From NCBI GenBank assembly GCA_016710435.1, contig JADJVV010000001.1, positions 1,262,501-1,326,500 of the forward strand: a stretch of 64,000 bases of DNA, given 5' to 3'. This stretch comes from Hyphomicrobiales bacterium. GTDB taxonomy: Bacteria; Pseudomonadota; Alphaproteobacteria; Rhizobiales; Aestuariivirgaceae. The translations under genes and the position numbers were made by a program. A model generated the notes under the pieces. The model searched no databases. It saw nothing but the letters and a program-made list of their open reading frames with translations, and was not told the DNA's origin. Below are positions 52,008 through 61,556 of this stretch, in pieces; within the stretch, counting starts at the first letter, position 1, and the number at the start of each line of letters is the position of its first letter.

Positions 52008-52185
52008 AATGCCGCCGAAACTCCCGAAAACTTGAATCAAATGCCGTGCAATTCACCTTTGTTTACCGGCTGGGGGAGCATGGTTGGCCCATCAGCACGG
52101 TGCAACGTGCAGCACAATCAAGTGGGACGGTGCCAAGCCTTCGGCAAAAGACGGCAGGCACCAACAGAGAATTGGGGATAGTCAA

Positions 52186-52611
52186 ATGCGAGTTTCTACT
52201 CTTGAGTCGATTGCCGGGCGTACGGTGGACGAAACGCTCGGCGTGGTACGCGGCACGATCGTGTGGTCGCGTGGCCTGAAGAAGTTCAGCCGTGGCGGCA
52301 TACGCGCGGTGGAATACATGAGCACCGCCGATGTGGCTGAAGGCCTCAACAAGGCCCGCGAGGACGCCGAGGCGGCCCTCATTCGCCAGGCGGAAGCCAT
52401 GGGCGCGGATTCGATCATTGGCGTGCGGTTCGAGATTGTCGAAATGGGCTCCGGTCTTTTCTCGGCGAGCGCCATGGGTACGGCCGTCAGATCGTCCGCC
52501 ATCGCCGCTCCTGTGCCAGTGCAGACCGCACCAGTGACCATGCCGATGATGGCCGCCGCCAATGACGGTGGCGCCGTGATCCTGCCGTTCCGCATGCGCG
52601 CTGCAGGCTGA
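52186..52611 (+). CDS. YbjQ-like heavy-metal-binding-domain family protein (141 aa)
   Basis: The first ~95 residues match the YbjQ/UPF0145 fold: GRTVDETLGVVRGTIVWSRG and AEAMGADSIIGVRFEIVEMG. A Pro/Ala/Met-rich tail of ~40 residues follows. Family function is unsettled despite the name. The ATG at 52186 fits the family start; the upstream in-frame extension is not typical. A terminator follows. Confidence 0.8.
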   Translation: MRVSTLESIAGRTVDETLGVVRGTIVWSRGLKKFSRGGIRAVEYMSTADVAEGLNKAREDAEAALIRQAEAMGADSIIGVRFEIVEMGSGLFSASAMGTAVRSSAIAAPVPVQTAPVTMPMMAAANDGGAVILPFRMRAAG

Positions 52612-52641
52612 ACGCCCGGTTTTTCGAGGGGCAATATCGAG

Positions 52642-52680
52642 ACTGCCGCGGGGCCGGGGGGCCTTGCGGCAGTTTCTTTT
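52642..52680 (+). terminator. Terminator after the YbjQ-like gene
   Basis: An 8-bp stem (52642-52649 with 52666-52673), G-rich 16-base loop, then TTCTTTTG. It starts 30 bases after the stop codon. Confidence 0.65.
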
Positions 52681-52714
52681 GTTTTGGCCGCAACTGATGT
52701 ATGTGGCCCCCGTC

Positions 52715-53419
52715 ATGAACATCGTCACCAGCATCACGTCCTCCATCGCACCCGTCCACCGCGAAGGTTATCCCTTTGTCCTTGCGGGCGTGGTCGTCAC
52801 AGCACTCCTGTTCTTCTTCGGGTTGCAGACCCTGGGCTGGGTGGGTGTGATCCTGACCTTGTGGTGCGCCTATTTCTTCCGTGACCCCGAGCGCGTGACG
52901 CCGATCCGCAAGGGTCTGGTGATTTCGCCCGCCGATGGCCGCGTCAGTTCCATCGCCACGGTCATTCCGCCGCCAGAGCTTGACCTGCCGCGTGAACCGC
53001 ATGTGCGCATCTCCGTCTTCATGAATGTCTTCGATGTGCACGTGAACCGGGCGCCGCTGGATGCCCGCATCACCCGTCTGGCCTATGTGCCGGGCGCCTT
53101 CCTTAATGCGGAACTGGACAAGGCCAGCGAAGACAATGAGCGTCAGGCGCTCACTTTGGAGCTGGACGGCGGAACGCGTGTGGGCGTGGTGCAGATCGCC
53201 GGACTCGTCGCCCGGCGCATCGTGAAATTCGTGGACGAGAACCAGCGCCTGCAGGCCGGTCAGCGCTTCGGCCTGATCCGTTTCGGCAGCCGCGTGGATG
53301 TCTTCCTGCCGCAGGGTGTGAAACCCATGATCTGCCTCGGACAGCGGGCCATTGCGGGTGAAACGGTTCTGGCCGATCTCGAGAGCACGGAAGCCCAGCG
53401 CCAGGGGCGCAGCAGCTGA
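52715..53419 (+). CDS. psd: Phosphatidylserine decarboxylase (234 aa)
   Basis: Pyruvoyl enzyme that makes phosphatidylethanolamine. One or two N-terminal hydrophobic segments (YPFVLAGVVVTALLFFFGLQ). VFMNVFDVHVNRAPLDA is a family motif, and LIRFGSRVDVF holds the Gly-Ser self-cleavage site producing the pyruvoyl subunit. The short form is usual in rhizobia. The ATG at 52715 avoids the preceding terminator; the frame is open from 52664. It overlaps pssA as TGATG. Confidence 0.94.
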   Translation: MNIVTSITSSIAPVHREGYPFVLAGVVVTALLFFFGLQTLGWVGVILTLWCAYFFRDPERVTPIRKGLVISPADGRVSSIATVIPPPELDLPREPHVRISVFMNVFDVHVNRAPLDARITRLAYVPGAFLNAELDKASEDNERQALTLELDGGTRVGVVQIAGLVARRIVKFVDENQRLQAGQRFGLIRFGSRVDVFLPQGVKPMICLGQRAIAGETVLADLESTEAQRQGRSS

Positions 53420-54219
53420 TGCAGCAGGAGACGGACCAGCCTCACGTGCCCGCCAAGGCCTTCCGGCCAGTGCCCGTGCGCTATCTCCTGCCCAATCTCA
53501 TCACACTTCTGGCCCTGTGCAGTGGCGTCACCGCCATCCGCCTCGCCATGGAAGGACGCTACCAGGTGGCCGTGGCTGCCGTGATACTTGCCATCTTCCT
53601 TGATGCCGTGGACGGGCGTCTGGCGCGGTATCTGAAGGGCACGTCCCGCTTCGGTGCGGAACTGGATTCTCTGGCCGACTTCGTGAACTTCGGCGTCGCC
53701 CCGGCAATCCTGATTTACGTCTGGTCGCTCAACGCCATGAAGCCGTTGGGTTGGGTCATCTCGCTGATGCTGGCCATGGCCTGTGCCCTTCGGCTTGCCC
53801 GCTTCAACGTCGCCCTCGAGGATCCCAACAAGCCGGCTTACGCCCAGCGCTTCTTCACCGGCATTCCGGCACCAGCGGGTGCGGGTCTTGCCATGGCTCC
53901 GATGTATCTCGGCTTTCTCGACGTGGTGGCTGATGGCCATGTCTATGCGCGGTTCATTGCCCCCTACATCGTGGCAATCGCCGTGCTGATGGTGAGCCGT
54001 GTGCCGACCTTCTCCGGCAAGACGGTTACACAGGTGCCGCGCGAGCTGGTGCTGCCCATCCTTTCCACCGGCGCGCTGATCATCGTCTGCCTGATCACCT
54101 TCCCGTGGGAAACCTTGCTGCTGGCCGCCGTGCTCTATGCGGTGATGATCCCGGTCAGCGTGGCGAGCTATCTGCGTCACAAGCGGCGGGCCGCCGCCGA
54201 GGCCTCTCCCGCGCCATAG
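53419..54219 (+). CDS. pssA: CDP-diacylglycerol-serine O-phosphatidyltransferase (266 aa)
   Basis: Membrane enzyme making phosphatidylserine. The CDP-alcohol phosphotransferase motif is DAVDGRLARYLKGTSRFGAE then LDSLADFVNFGVAPA. The N-terminus YLLPNLITLLALCSGVTAIR is typical of the type II enzyme. About eight helices. With psd it forms the complete phosphatidylethanolamine pair, translationally coupled. Confidence 0.95.
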   Translation: MQQETDQPHVPAKAFRPVPVRYLLPNLITLLALCSGVTAIRLAMEGRYQVAVAAVILAIFLDAVDGRLARYLKGTSRFGAELDSLADFVNFGVAPAILIYVWSLNAMKPLGWVISLMLAMACALRLARFNVALEDPNKPAYAQRFFTGIPAPAGAGLAMAPMYLGFLDVVADGHVYARFIAPYIVAIAVLMVSRVPTFSGKTVTQVPRELVLPILSTGALIIVCLITFPWETLLLAAVLYAVMIPVSVASYLRHKRRAAAEASPAP

Positions 54220-54226
54220 GCAAGCC

Positions 54227-55216
54227 CTACGGCTTTACCCACTTTCCCGCCTTTCCTGCCTTGAAGAAGGCGTCGATGATTTTCATGCTCTGGATGGCGT
54301 CCTCGATGCCCCAGACCAGCTTTTCCTTTTTGCGGATGGCACGGCCGAAAGCTTCCGCCTCCAGCATGTACTGGTCCGACACGGGAAAGCTGTGCCATTC
54401 CCCCACATTCATCTCCATGCCCTGCACAAAGATCCGGTTGGGCTTGTCGGGTGGGGCGTTGAAGGGAATCTCGATCTCGATCCGTCCCTTGGTGCCCATG
54501 ATCTGTACCCGCTGGAAAGGGGCAAGCTGGGTGGAGACCGTGAAAGTGAGGTGCCGGCCCTTGCCGAAATCCGCCATGCCGCCCAACAGGCGGTCGGTCT
54601 TGAACCTGGGATCAAAGTCGATGGTGGCCGCAACCTTGACTGGCTCCGCTCCGAAGATGTAGCGCGCGACGGTGATGGGGTAGCAGCCGATGTCCAAGAG
54701 CCCGCCGCCGCCGATTCCGGCCTGGTTGCGCACATTCTGCGGATCGCGGTTGAAGTAGCTGAACATCACCTGGATGGCGCGGACCTCGCCGATCTCACCC
54801 GCCTTCACGCGCTTGCGGGCATCGATCCACTGCAGCGCATGGCGCACCATGAAGGCCTCGGCCACCAGCGTCTTCTTCGGAACTGCTCGGAGCTTCGCCG
54901 CCTCCCGCGCCGTGATGGCAATGGGCTTTTCGCACAGCACGTGCTTGCCCGCCTTCACGGCTGCAAGCGTGAGGGGCACATGCAGATGATTGGGGAGCGG
55001 ATTGTAGACCGCCTCGATTTCAGGGTCGGCCAGCATTTCTTCGTAGGAGCCGTAGGCCTTGGGAATGCCAAGCTGCCCGGCCCAGGACTTGGCCGACTTC
55101 AGATTGCGTGAAGAAATCGCCGCGACCTCAAGCTCGCTGCTCTTCAGCATGCCCGGTATGACCTTGGCCACGCCGATGTTGGCCGTGGAAATGATGCCCC
55201 ATTTCACCTTTTGCAT
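54227..55216 (-). CDS. Gfo/Idh/MocA-family oxidoreductase (329 aa)
   Basis: NAD(P)-dependent dehydrogenase. The Rossmann start is VKWGIISTANIGVAKVIPGM and the signature VLCEKPIAITAREAAK. GGGGLLDIGCYPITVARYIF is the central active-site segment. It resembles D-xylose or glucose-fructose oxidoreductase types, shorter than the operon dehydrogenase at 28 kb. It is divergent from choX with a 188-base gap and convergent with pssA. Substrate unknown. Confidence 0.88.
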   Translation of the reverse strand: MQKVKWGIISTANIGVAKVIPGMLKSSELEVAAISSRNLKSAKSWAGQLGIPKAYGSYEEMLADPEIEAVYNPLPNHLHVPLTLAAVKAGKHVLCEKPIAITAREAAKLRAVPKKTLVAEAFMVRHALQWIDARKRVKAGEIGEVRAIQVMFSYFNRDPQNVRNQAGIGGGGLLDIGCYPITVARYIFGAEPVKVAATIDFDPRFKTDRLLGGMADFGKGRHLTFTVSTQLAPFQRVQIMGTKGRIEIEIPFNAPPDKPNRIFVQGMEMNVGEWHSFPVSDQYMLEAEAFGRAIRKKEKLVWGIEDAIQSMKIIDAFFKAGKAGKWVKP

Positions 55217-55307
55217 GCGTGCTCGTCCCTTGTTGCCCGCACCCTTATGGCCGAACCGCGCAAAAAGGTTAAGCGTCGCTTCTTACGTTCGGGGTGGCGC
55301 AACGCAC

Positions 55308-55337
55308 CTTGACGCTCGGCCCCCGCCCGCGCTTAGC
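55308..55337 (+). promoter_or_regulatory. Candidate promoter of choXWV
   Basis: CTTGAC (55308-55313) is a perfect rhizobial-type -35. CTTAGC (55332-55337) 18 bases later is a weak -10. They lie 67 bases before the choX ATG. Confidence 0.35.
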
Positions 55338-55404
55338 TTGTCCGATCAGGGTGCCGCTGTTCCGGCGCCCCAAGAAGCAATGAAGATACAGGGAGTTACA
55401 AATC

Positions 55405-56340
55405 ATGACATTCAAGACAACCGTGCTGGCCGCCGCCGGGTTCATCGCCATTGCCGCTTCTTCGGCCCAGGCGGGCGATGCTGAAAGCTGCAAGGCCGTC
55501 CGTTTCGCCGACGTGGGCTGGACCGACATCCAGGTCATCACCGGCATCGCCTCGACGCTGTTCGACGCGCTCGGCTACCAGTCCGAAGTGAAGACCCTCT
55601 CGGTCCCGGTCACCTACGCCTCCATGAAGAACAAAGACATCGACGTGTTCCTCGGCAACTGGATGCCCTCCATGACTGCCGATGTGAAACCCTACTTCGA
55701 CGACAAGTCGGTGGAACAACTCCAGCCTGCCAACCTGGAAGGCGCGGGCTATGGCATCGTCGTTCCGCAATACGTGGCTGATGCCGGCATCAAGTCGATC
55801 GCCGATCTCGCTGCCAACAAGGACAAGTTCTCCGGCAAGTTCTACGGCATTGAATCCGGCAACGACGGCAACCGCATCATCTCCACCATCATCGGCGACG
55901 CCAAGAACAACCTCGCCGGCTGGGAACTGGTGGAAAGCTCGGAAGCCGGAATGCTGACGGAAGCCGAGAAGGCCATGAAGAACAACGAATGGATCCTCTT
56001 CCTCGGCTGGACGCCGCATCCGGTGATGGGTGAAATGAAGATCGCCTATCTTGACGGCGTCGCCGACTATGGCTTCGGCCCCGCCACGGTCTATACCAAC
56101 GTGCGCGCAGGATATGTGGGCGAATGCCCCAACGCCGGCAAGCTCGTGTCCAACCTCCGCTTCAACCTGAAGATGGAAGGCGAGATGATGGCGCCCGTGC
56201 TCAAGGACGGCAAGGACCCCAAGGAAGTCGCCCTCGAATGGATCAAGGCCAATCCCGATTCCATCAACTCCTGGCTTGATGGCGTGACCACCTTTGACGG
56301 TGGCGATGCCAAGGCTGCGGCGCAGGCCGTCCTGAAGTAA
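55405..56340 (+). CDS. choX: Choline ABC importer binding protein ChoX (311 aa)
   Basis: Periplasmic choline receptor of the OpuAC/ProX family. Signal peptide at residues 1-23 (MTFKTTVLAAAGFIAIAASS, then AQA). CKAVRFADVGWTDIQVITGI, then DVFLGNWMPSM and EWILFLGWTPHPVMG supply aromatic residues that form the quaternary-ammonium cage in known ChoX. RBS AGGGAG lies upstream. A terminator-like palindrome follows before choW. Confidence 0.93.
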   Translation: MTFKTTVLAAAGFIAIAASSAQAGDAESCKAVRFADVGWTDIQVITGIASTLFDALGYQSEVKTLSVPVTYASMKNKDIDVFLGNWMPSMTADVKPYFDDKSVEQLQPANLEGAGYGIVVPQYVADAGIKSIADLAANKDKFSGKFYGIESGNDGNRIISTIIGDAKNNLAGWELVESSEAGMLTEAEKAMKNNEWILFLGWTPHPVMGEMKIAYLDGVADYGFGPATVYTNVRAGYVGECPNAGKLVSNLRFNLKMEGEMMAPVLKDGKDPKEVALEWIKANPDSINSWLDGVTTFDGGDAKAAAQAVLK

Positions 56341-56355
56341 TCGTACGCACAAGGC

Positions 56356-56390
56356 GCGCGGGAGACATGTCTCCCGCGCCACTTTTCTTT
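56356..56390 (+). terminator. Palindromic hairpin between choX and choW
   Basis: A perfect 24-base palindrome (56356-56379) followed by ACTTTTCTTT. It begins 16 bases after the choX stop. It looks like a true or partial terminator, allowing more ChoX than ChoWV. Confidence 0.75.
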
Positions 56391-56433
56391 CCGTCCGGCT
56401 GGGCACGACTCCAAAGGAGCAAGGGGCGCCGCG

Positions 56434-57297
56434 ATGAATGATCCTGTTTCACTCTGGATTGCCGACAAGGCCAACAAGATTCCTGTTGGACCGTGGGGCA
56501 AGAACCTCATTGATTTTATCGTGACGTGGTTTGAATGGTTGTTTGATGGCTTGAAGAACGGCCTCAACGCCCTCGTCGAAGGCACGACATGGATCCTCTT
56601 GCAGTGCCCACCGATCCTTCTCGCAATCCTGCTCACGGCGGCCGCCTACTTCCTGCAGAAAAAGAAATGGCTCGCCGCGGGCGTGCTGCTCGGATTTCTC
56701 TTCATCCTCAATCAGGGACTCTGGAAAGAGACGGTGCAGACGCTCGTGCTCGTGCTCTATGCTACGGCGCTCTCCATGGCGATCGGCGTGCCGCTCGGCA
56801 TCTGGGCCGCCCACAAGCCACGGGTATGGCAATCCCTGCAGCCGGTCATGGACCTGATGCAGACCATGCCCACCTTCGTCTATCTCATTCCCATCCTCAT
56901 CCTCTTCGGACTGGGTGCGGCGCCGGCACTGATCGTGACGATCATCTTCGCCATGCCCGCCCCGGTGCGCATGACCTACCTCGGCATCACTTCGATACCC
57001 AAGCCCATGATCGAAGCCGGTGAAAGTTTTGGCGCCACGAAGCGGCAGCTGCTGTGGAAGGTCGAACTGCCCGCCGCCCTGCCGACCATCATGGCGGGCC
57101 TCACGCAGTGCATCATGCTCTCGCTGTCCATGGTGGTGATCGCGACCCTGATCGGCGCGCCGTCGCTGGGCAACCCTGTCAACCGCGCCCTCAACAACCG
57201 CAACATTCCCTTGGGCATTGAGGCGGGTCTGGCAATCGTCGTTCTTGCGATCATCCTGGACCGTGTGCTGGCCGTGAAGTCGGGAGGCCGGAAATGA
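56434..57297 (+). CDS. choW: Choline ABC importer permease ChoW (287 aa)
   Basis: Membrane subunit of the ProW/OpuAB type. A polar N-terminal segment with an amphipathic stretch (KNLIDFIVTWFEWLFDGLKN) precedes the core helices. MDLMQTMPTFVYLIPILILF and GESFGATKRQLLWKVELPAA (the EAA loop) are diagnostic. It overlaps choV by 4 bases. Confidence 0.93.
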   Translation: MNDPVSLWIADKANKIPVGPWGKNLIDFIVTWFEWLFDGLKNGLNALVEGTTWILLQCPPILLAILLTAAAYFLQKKKWLAAGVLLGFLFILNQGLWKETVQTLVLVLYATALSMAIGVPLGIWAAHKPRVWQSLQPVMDLMQTMPTFVYLIPILILFGLGAAPALIVTIIFAMPAPVRMTYLGITSIPKPMIEAGESFGATKRQLLWKVELPAALPTIMAGLTQCIMLSLSMVVIATLIGAPSLGNPVNRALNNRNIPLGIEAGLAIVVLAIILDRVLAVKSGGRK

Positions 57298-58484
57298 CCA
57301 CGGCTGTTGAATTCAAGAAGGTCGACATCATCTTCGGTGACAAGACGCAAACCGCACTGAAGATGCTGGACGACGGCAAGAGCCGCTCCGACATCCTCTC
57401 GGCCACGGGCTCGGTCCTGGGCGCGGCGGATGCCAGCCTGGCCGTGAGGGAGGGCGAAATCAGCGTCCTCATGGGGCTATCGGGTTCAGGCAAATCCACC
57501 CTGCTGCGGGCCGTCAACGGCTTGAACAAGGTGACGCGCGGTGAAGTGCTGGTGCGTCATAACGGCAAGATGGTCGACGTCGTCTCCTGCAAACCGGAGG
57601 AGCTGCGCGAGATCCGCCAGCATGCGGTTGCCATGGTCTTCCAGCAGTTTGCCCTGCTGCCCTGGCGCACGGTGGCGGAAAATGCCGGCTTCGGTTTGGA
57701 ACTCGCAGGTGTTCCCGACGAAGAGCGCAAAACCCGCGTGGACCGTCAGTTGAAGCTCGTGGGCCTCGACAACTGGTCGGGAAAATATGTCCACGAATTG
57801 TCGGGCGGCATGCAGCAGCGTGTGGGACTTGCCCGCGCCTTTGCAACGGAAGCCCCCATTCTCCTCATGGACGAGCCGTTCTCGGCCCTCGATCCCCTGA
57901 TCCGCACCAAGTTGCAGGATGAATTGCTGCAGCTGCAGAAGGAACTGAAGAAGACGATCGTCTTCGTCAGCCATGATCTCGAGGAGGCGCTGAAGCTCGG
58001 CAACACCATCACGATCATGGAAGGCGGCCGCATCGTGCAGTCGGGCCGTCCCGAAGATATTGTGTTGCGCCCTGCCAACGACTACGTGAAGGACTTCATC
58101 GCCAATGTGAATCCGCTCTCGGTGCTTACCGCCTGGAACGTGATGCGCGCACCACATGAACTGGTGAAGGACAAGGGCGGCTGGATCTGGCTCGACCGCC
58201 GCAAGACCACCCGTTTCAAGCTCGGCAAGGACAACCGGGTGACTGTAGTGGAGCGAGAAGGTGGACCCGCCACCTGGCTCTCCTGCGCCGAGGCGGATAA
58301 ATCCTTCGACGCCAAGACCCGCCCGGTCTTCTGGGCCACGCCCGGCACGCCGCTCCGCACGGTCATGCTCGCCATGCACCGCTCGGAAACGGCACCGGTG
58401 GCATTGTTTAACGACGACAACACCTTTGCCGGTTCCATTGGTGTCAGGGACGTGTTGCAGGCGGTCTTGAAACGGCAGGACTAG
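57294..58484 (+). CDS. choV: Choline ABC importer ATPase ChoV (396 aa)
   Basis: ProV/OpuAA-type ATPase. Walker A GLSGSGKSTLLRA, Q-loop MVFQQFALLPW, signature ELSGGMQQRVGLARAF, Walker B LLMDEPFSALDPL and VSHDLEEALKL are canonical. The C-terminal ~110 residues form a single CBS-like regulatory region, where osmolarity or ionic strength is sensed in OpuA relatives. The N-terminal VDIIFGDKTQTALKMLDDG is typical of ChoV. Confidence 0.93.
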   Translation: MTTAVEFKKVDIIFGDKTQTALKMLDDGKSRSDILSATGSVLGAADASLAVREGEISVLMGLSGSGKSTLLRAVNGLNKVTRGEVLVRHNGKMVDVVSCKPEELREIRQHAVAMVFQQFALLPWRTVAENAGFGLELAGVPDEERKTRVDRQLKLVGLDNWSGKYVHELSGGMQQRVGLARAFATEAPILLMDEPFSALDPLIRTKLQDELLQLQKELKKTIVFVSHDLEEALKLGNTITIMEGGRIVQSGRPEDIVLRPANDYVKDFIANVNPLSVLTAWNVMRAPHELVKDKGGWIWLDRRKTTRFKLGKDNRVTVVEREGGPATWLSCAEADKSFDAKTRPVFWATPGTPLRTVMLAMHRSETAPVALFNDDNTFAGSIGVRDVLQAVLKRQD

Positions 58485-58601
58485 GGCGATTTCCCTGGCC
58501 CCGGGGGCATTGCTTGACCCGGTGGGCCTGCCCTGCCAAAGAGCGCGCAAACAGGTTTCCGGGCATGTCCGGAGATCCATGCCTGCACAGATCCCGGACT
58601 C

Positions 58602-60407
58602 ATGAGCATCGATCCCTCCCTTATCCGCAATTTTTCCATCGTCGCCCATATCGATCATGGCAAGTCCACGCTGGCCGACCGCCTGATCCAGCTCACCGGG
58701 GCCGTGTCGGACCGCGAGATGCAGGACCAGATCCTCGACTCAATGGACCTGGAGCGTGAGCGCGGCATCACCATCAAGGCCAACACAGTGCGCCTCGAAT
58801 ACAAGGCGAAGGACGGTAAAACCTACATCCTGAATCTTATCGACACGCCCGGGCACGTGGACTTTGCCTATGAGGTGTCACGTTCACTGGCTGCCTGTGA
58901 AGGCGCACTGCTTGTCGTCGATGCCTCGCAGGGCGTGGAAGCCCAGACACTGGCCAACGTCTATCAGGCCATCAATGCCAATCTTGAGATTGTCCCGGTG
59001 CTGAACAAGGTAGACCTGCCCGCGGCAGAGCCCGATCGCATCAAGCAGCAGATCGAGGATGTGATCGGCATTGATGCACAAGAAGCAATCCTGATTTCCG
59101 CAAAGACCGGGCTCGGTGTGCCTGACGTTCTGGAGGCGATCATCACACGGTTGCCCGCGCCCCAGGGAGAACGCAATGCGCCGCTCAAGGCGCTGCTGGT
59201 CGACTCCTGGTACGACCCCTACCTTGGCGTCGTGGTGCTCGTGCGCATCAGGGACGGCGTGCTCAAGAAGGGCATGAAGGTAAAGATGATGGGCACGGGC
59301 GGCACCTACACGCTGGAACGCGTGGGCGTATCCACGCCCAAGAAGGTGGTTGTCGACGAATTGGGTCCGGGTGAGATCGGTTTCTTCACCGCCGCCATCA
59401 AGGAAGTGGCCGACACCCGCGTGGGCGATACCATCACCGAGGAAAAAAACCCGACAGCCAAGGCCCTGCCGGACTTCAAGGAGGCGCAGTCCGTGGTGTT
59501 CGCGGGCTTCTTCCCGGTGGATGCCTCCGAGTTCGAGGACCTCCGCGATGCCATGGGCAAGCTCCGCCTGAACGATGCGTCCTTCACCTATGAGATGGAA
59601 ACCTCTGCGGCGCTGGGCTTCGGCTTCCGCTGTGGTTTCCTTGGGTTGCTTCATCTCGAAATCATCCGTGAGCGGATTGAACGCGAGTTCAATGTCGAGA
59701 TCATCACCACGGCTCCGAGCGTCATCTACAAGATCAACCTGCGGGACGGCACGCAGGTCGACATGCACAATCCTGCCGACATGCCGGATGTGTCGCTCAT
59801 CCTGAGCATGGAAGAGCCCTGGATTGAAGCGACGATCTTCGTTCCGGATGATTATCTGGGCTCCGTACTCAAGCTCTGCGAAGACCGCCGCGGCCGCCAG
59901 AAGCAGCTCACCTATGCGGGCTCGCGCGCCATGGTGGTCTACGACCTGCCGCTCAACGAAGTTGTTTTCGATTTCTATGATCGTCTCAAATCCGTGTCGA
60001 AAGGCTATGCCTCCTTCGACTACAAGATGACTGAATATCTTCAGGCCGACCTCGTCAAGCTCTCGATCCTGGTGAACGAAGAGCCCGTCGATGCGCTCTC
60101 CATGGTGGTCCACCGCACCCGCGCCGAACAGCGCGGCCGCGTGATGTGCGAGAAACTGAAGGACCTCATCCCGAATCACATGTTCAAGATTCCGATCCAG
60201 GCGGCGATCGGCGGCAAGATCGTGGCGCGCGAAACAATCTCGGCCCTGCGCAAGGACGTGACGGCCAAGTGCTATGGCGGCGACATCAGCCGCAAGCGCA
60301 AACTTCTGGACAAGCAGAAGGAAGGCAAGAAGAAGATGCGGCAGTTCGGCAAGGTCGACATCCCGCAGGAAGCCTTTATCGCGGCGCTGAAAATGGACGA
60401 GAACTGA
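58602..60407 (+). CDS. lepA: Elongation factor 4 (LepA) GTPase (601 aa)
   Basis: Ribosome-associated translational GTPase acting in initiation or back-translocation. G1 AHIDHGKSTLADRL, G2 around ERGITIKANTVRLEY, G3 DTPGHVDFAYEV and G4 NKVDLPAAEPDRIK are intact. The LepA-specific C-terminus GGDISRKRKLLDKQKEGKKK, then MRQFGKVDIPQEAFIAALK is present. The length is normal. Confidence 0.97.
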   Translation: MSIDPSLIRNFSIVAHIDHGKSTLADRLIQLTGAVSDREMQDQILDSMDLERERGITIKANTVRLEYKAKDGKTYILNLIDTPGHVDFAYEVSRSLAACEGALLVVDASQGVEAQTLANVYQAINANLEIVPVLNKVDLPAAEPDRIKQQIEDVIGIDAQEAILISAKTGLGVPDVLEAIITRLPAPQGERNAPLKALLVDSWYDPYLGVVVLVRIRDGVLKKGMKVKMMGTGGTYTLERVGVSTPKKVVVDELGPGEIGFFTAAIKEVADTRVGDTITEEKNPTAKALPDFKEAQSVVFAGFFPVDASEFEDLRDAMGKLRLNDASFTYEMETSAALGFGFRCGFLGLLHLEIIRERIEREFNVEIITTAPSVIYKINLRDGTQVDMHNPADMPDVSLILSMEEPWIEATIFVPDDYLGSVLKLCEDRRGRQKQLTYAGSRAMVVYDLPLNEVVFDFYDRLKSVSKGYASFDYKMTEYLQADLVKLSILVNEEPVDALSMVVHRTRAEQRGRVMCEKLKDLIPNHMFKIPIQAAIGGKIVARETISALRKDVTAKCYGGDISRKRKLLDKQKEGKKKMRQFGKVDIPQEAFIAALKMDEN

Positions 60408-61508
60408 TCAGGCCGTTGCGGGTCTGGGCGCAACTTTGCCCGCAAACCACCAGCAGATGACTGCGAGCACGCCGCCGGCATAGCCGTCAACGGCATAGTG
60501 CCAGCCCAACACGATCGACCCGATGAGGATCAGGCCAGCGAATGGCACGGTGAACCAGAGAAACCACCGTTGTCCCCAGGCCCGCGCCAGCAGGATGAAC
60601 AGCACGCTTGTCGCCACGTGGAGCGACGGCATCGCCGACACCCCTTCAATTTCACCATGGCCGGCGAGATGGCTTTGCCACAGGGTCGCCTGCGTTGGCA
60701 CGGCCCAGATGGGATAGACGTCGTTGGCGGACTTGAGCGTGGCCAAGAGTGTCGCGTAGGGGTCCGCTCCCGGGACCACGAGGCCATAGAAGCATGGCCC
60801 GGCGGATGACAGCAAGGTTCCCACCACGCATGTGCCCAGCAGCCACAGGCTGAGATAGGCAATGAGATAACGCTGGCGCAGGTGCGAATCCTGCCGCGCA
60901 TAGCCAAACCAGAAGAAACAGAACAGCAGCACCACGAACCAGAGGTTATAGGCGACGTTGACGAAGAGCAGGGCCGCCGCCGAACTGAGGAATGGCATCA
61001 GCCAGTCATGCGGCAGCACACCGCCATGCAGCGCCTTGTCCAGCGCCATGAGAGGCTCATCCCAGCGGAAGGGCACGAGTACGGGAATGGATTTCTTGAT
61101 GGCGATGAAGCCCACGAAGAAAATGCCGTTGGCGAGAAACGCATGCAGCGCGTTGGCCACCCGTGAAGGCGCAAGAATGTTGGTTTGCAGGGAGTGCAGG
61201 AGGGCAAGCGAAGGGCGCCCGCCATATCCCGAACGCCAAAGACGAAAGAGGTCCACCGACAGCCATGCACCAATGAGCACGCCGAGGAAGAGGACGGTCG
61301 TGCCGGAAACAAGTGACACCAGGCTGAAATTGATCGGCAGGCCGAGGAGGTAGCACTCCACGATTCCCCAGCCGTAGCTCAGGAGCGCGATGCCATAGAG
61401 AACGCGGTGTGCTGCAAATCCGTTGCGAGTGGCCTGCACCACATCGCGCCAATAGGCACTGGCACCGGCAAGCGGCACAGGGGCGGCATCAAGGGTTGTC
61501 ACGGTCAT
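60408..61508 (-). CDS. PAP2-superfamily membrane protein (366 aa)
   Basis: Multi-helix membrane protein with the lipid phosphatase/inositolphosphotransferase signature: GVSAMPSLHVATSVLFILLA and IVLGWHYAVDGYAGGVLAV give the two catalytic His and an Asp. SSAGPCFYGLVVPGADPY resembles Aur1-like domain proteins. Ten or so helices. It is tail-to-tail with lepA without spacer. Could be a phosphatase or a head-group transferase; substrate unknown. Confidence 0.82.
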   Translation of the reverse strand: MTVTTLDAAPVPLAGASAYWRDVVQATRNGFAAHRVLYGIALLSYGWGIVECYLLGLPINFSLVSLVSGTTVLFLGVLIGAWLSVDLFRLWRSGYGGRPSLALLHSLQTNILAPSRVANALHAFLANGIFFVGFIAIKKSIPVLVPFRWDEPLMALDKALHGGVLPHDWLMPFLSSAAALLFVNVAYNLWFVVLLFCFFWFGYARQDSHLRQRYLIAYLSLWLLGTCVVGTLLSSAGPCFYGLVVPGADPYATLLATLKSANDVYPIWAVPTQATLWQSHLAGHGEIEGVSAMPSLHVATSVLFILLARAWGQRWFLWFTVPFAGLILIGSIVLGWHYAVDGYAGGVLAVICWWFAGKVAPRPATA

Positions 61509-61556
61509 GCAAAATTCTCCGGCCCCGAGGCTAGGAGAATGGGCGTAAAAGTGACG

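Noticed and set aside
58884..60179. Long reverse frame opposite lepA (431 codons)
   Set aside because: lepA is unmistakable on the forward strand; this frame has no family features or ribosome binding site.
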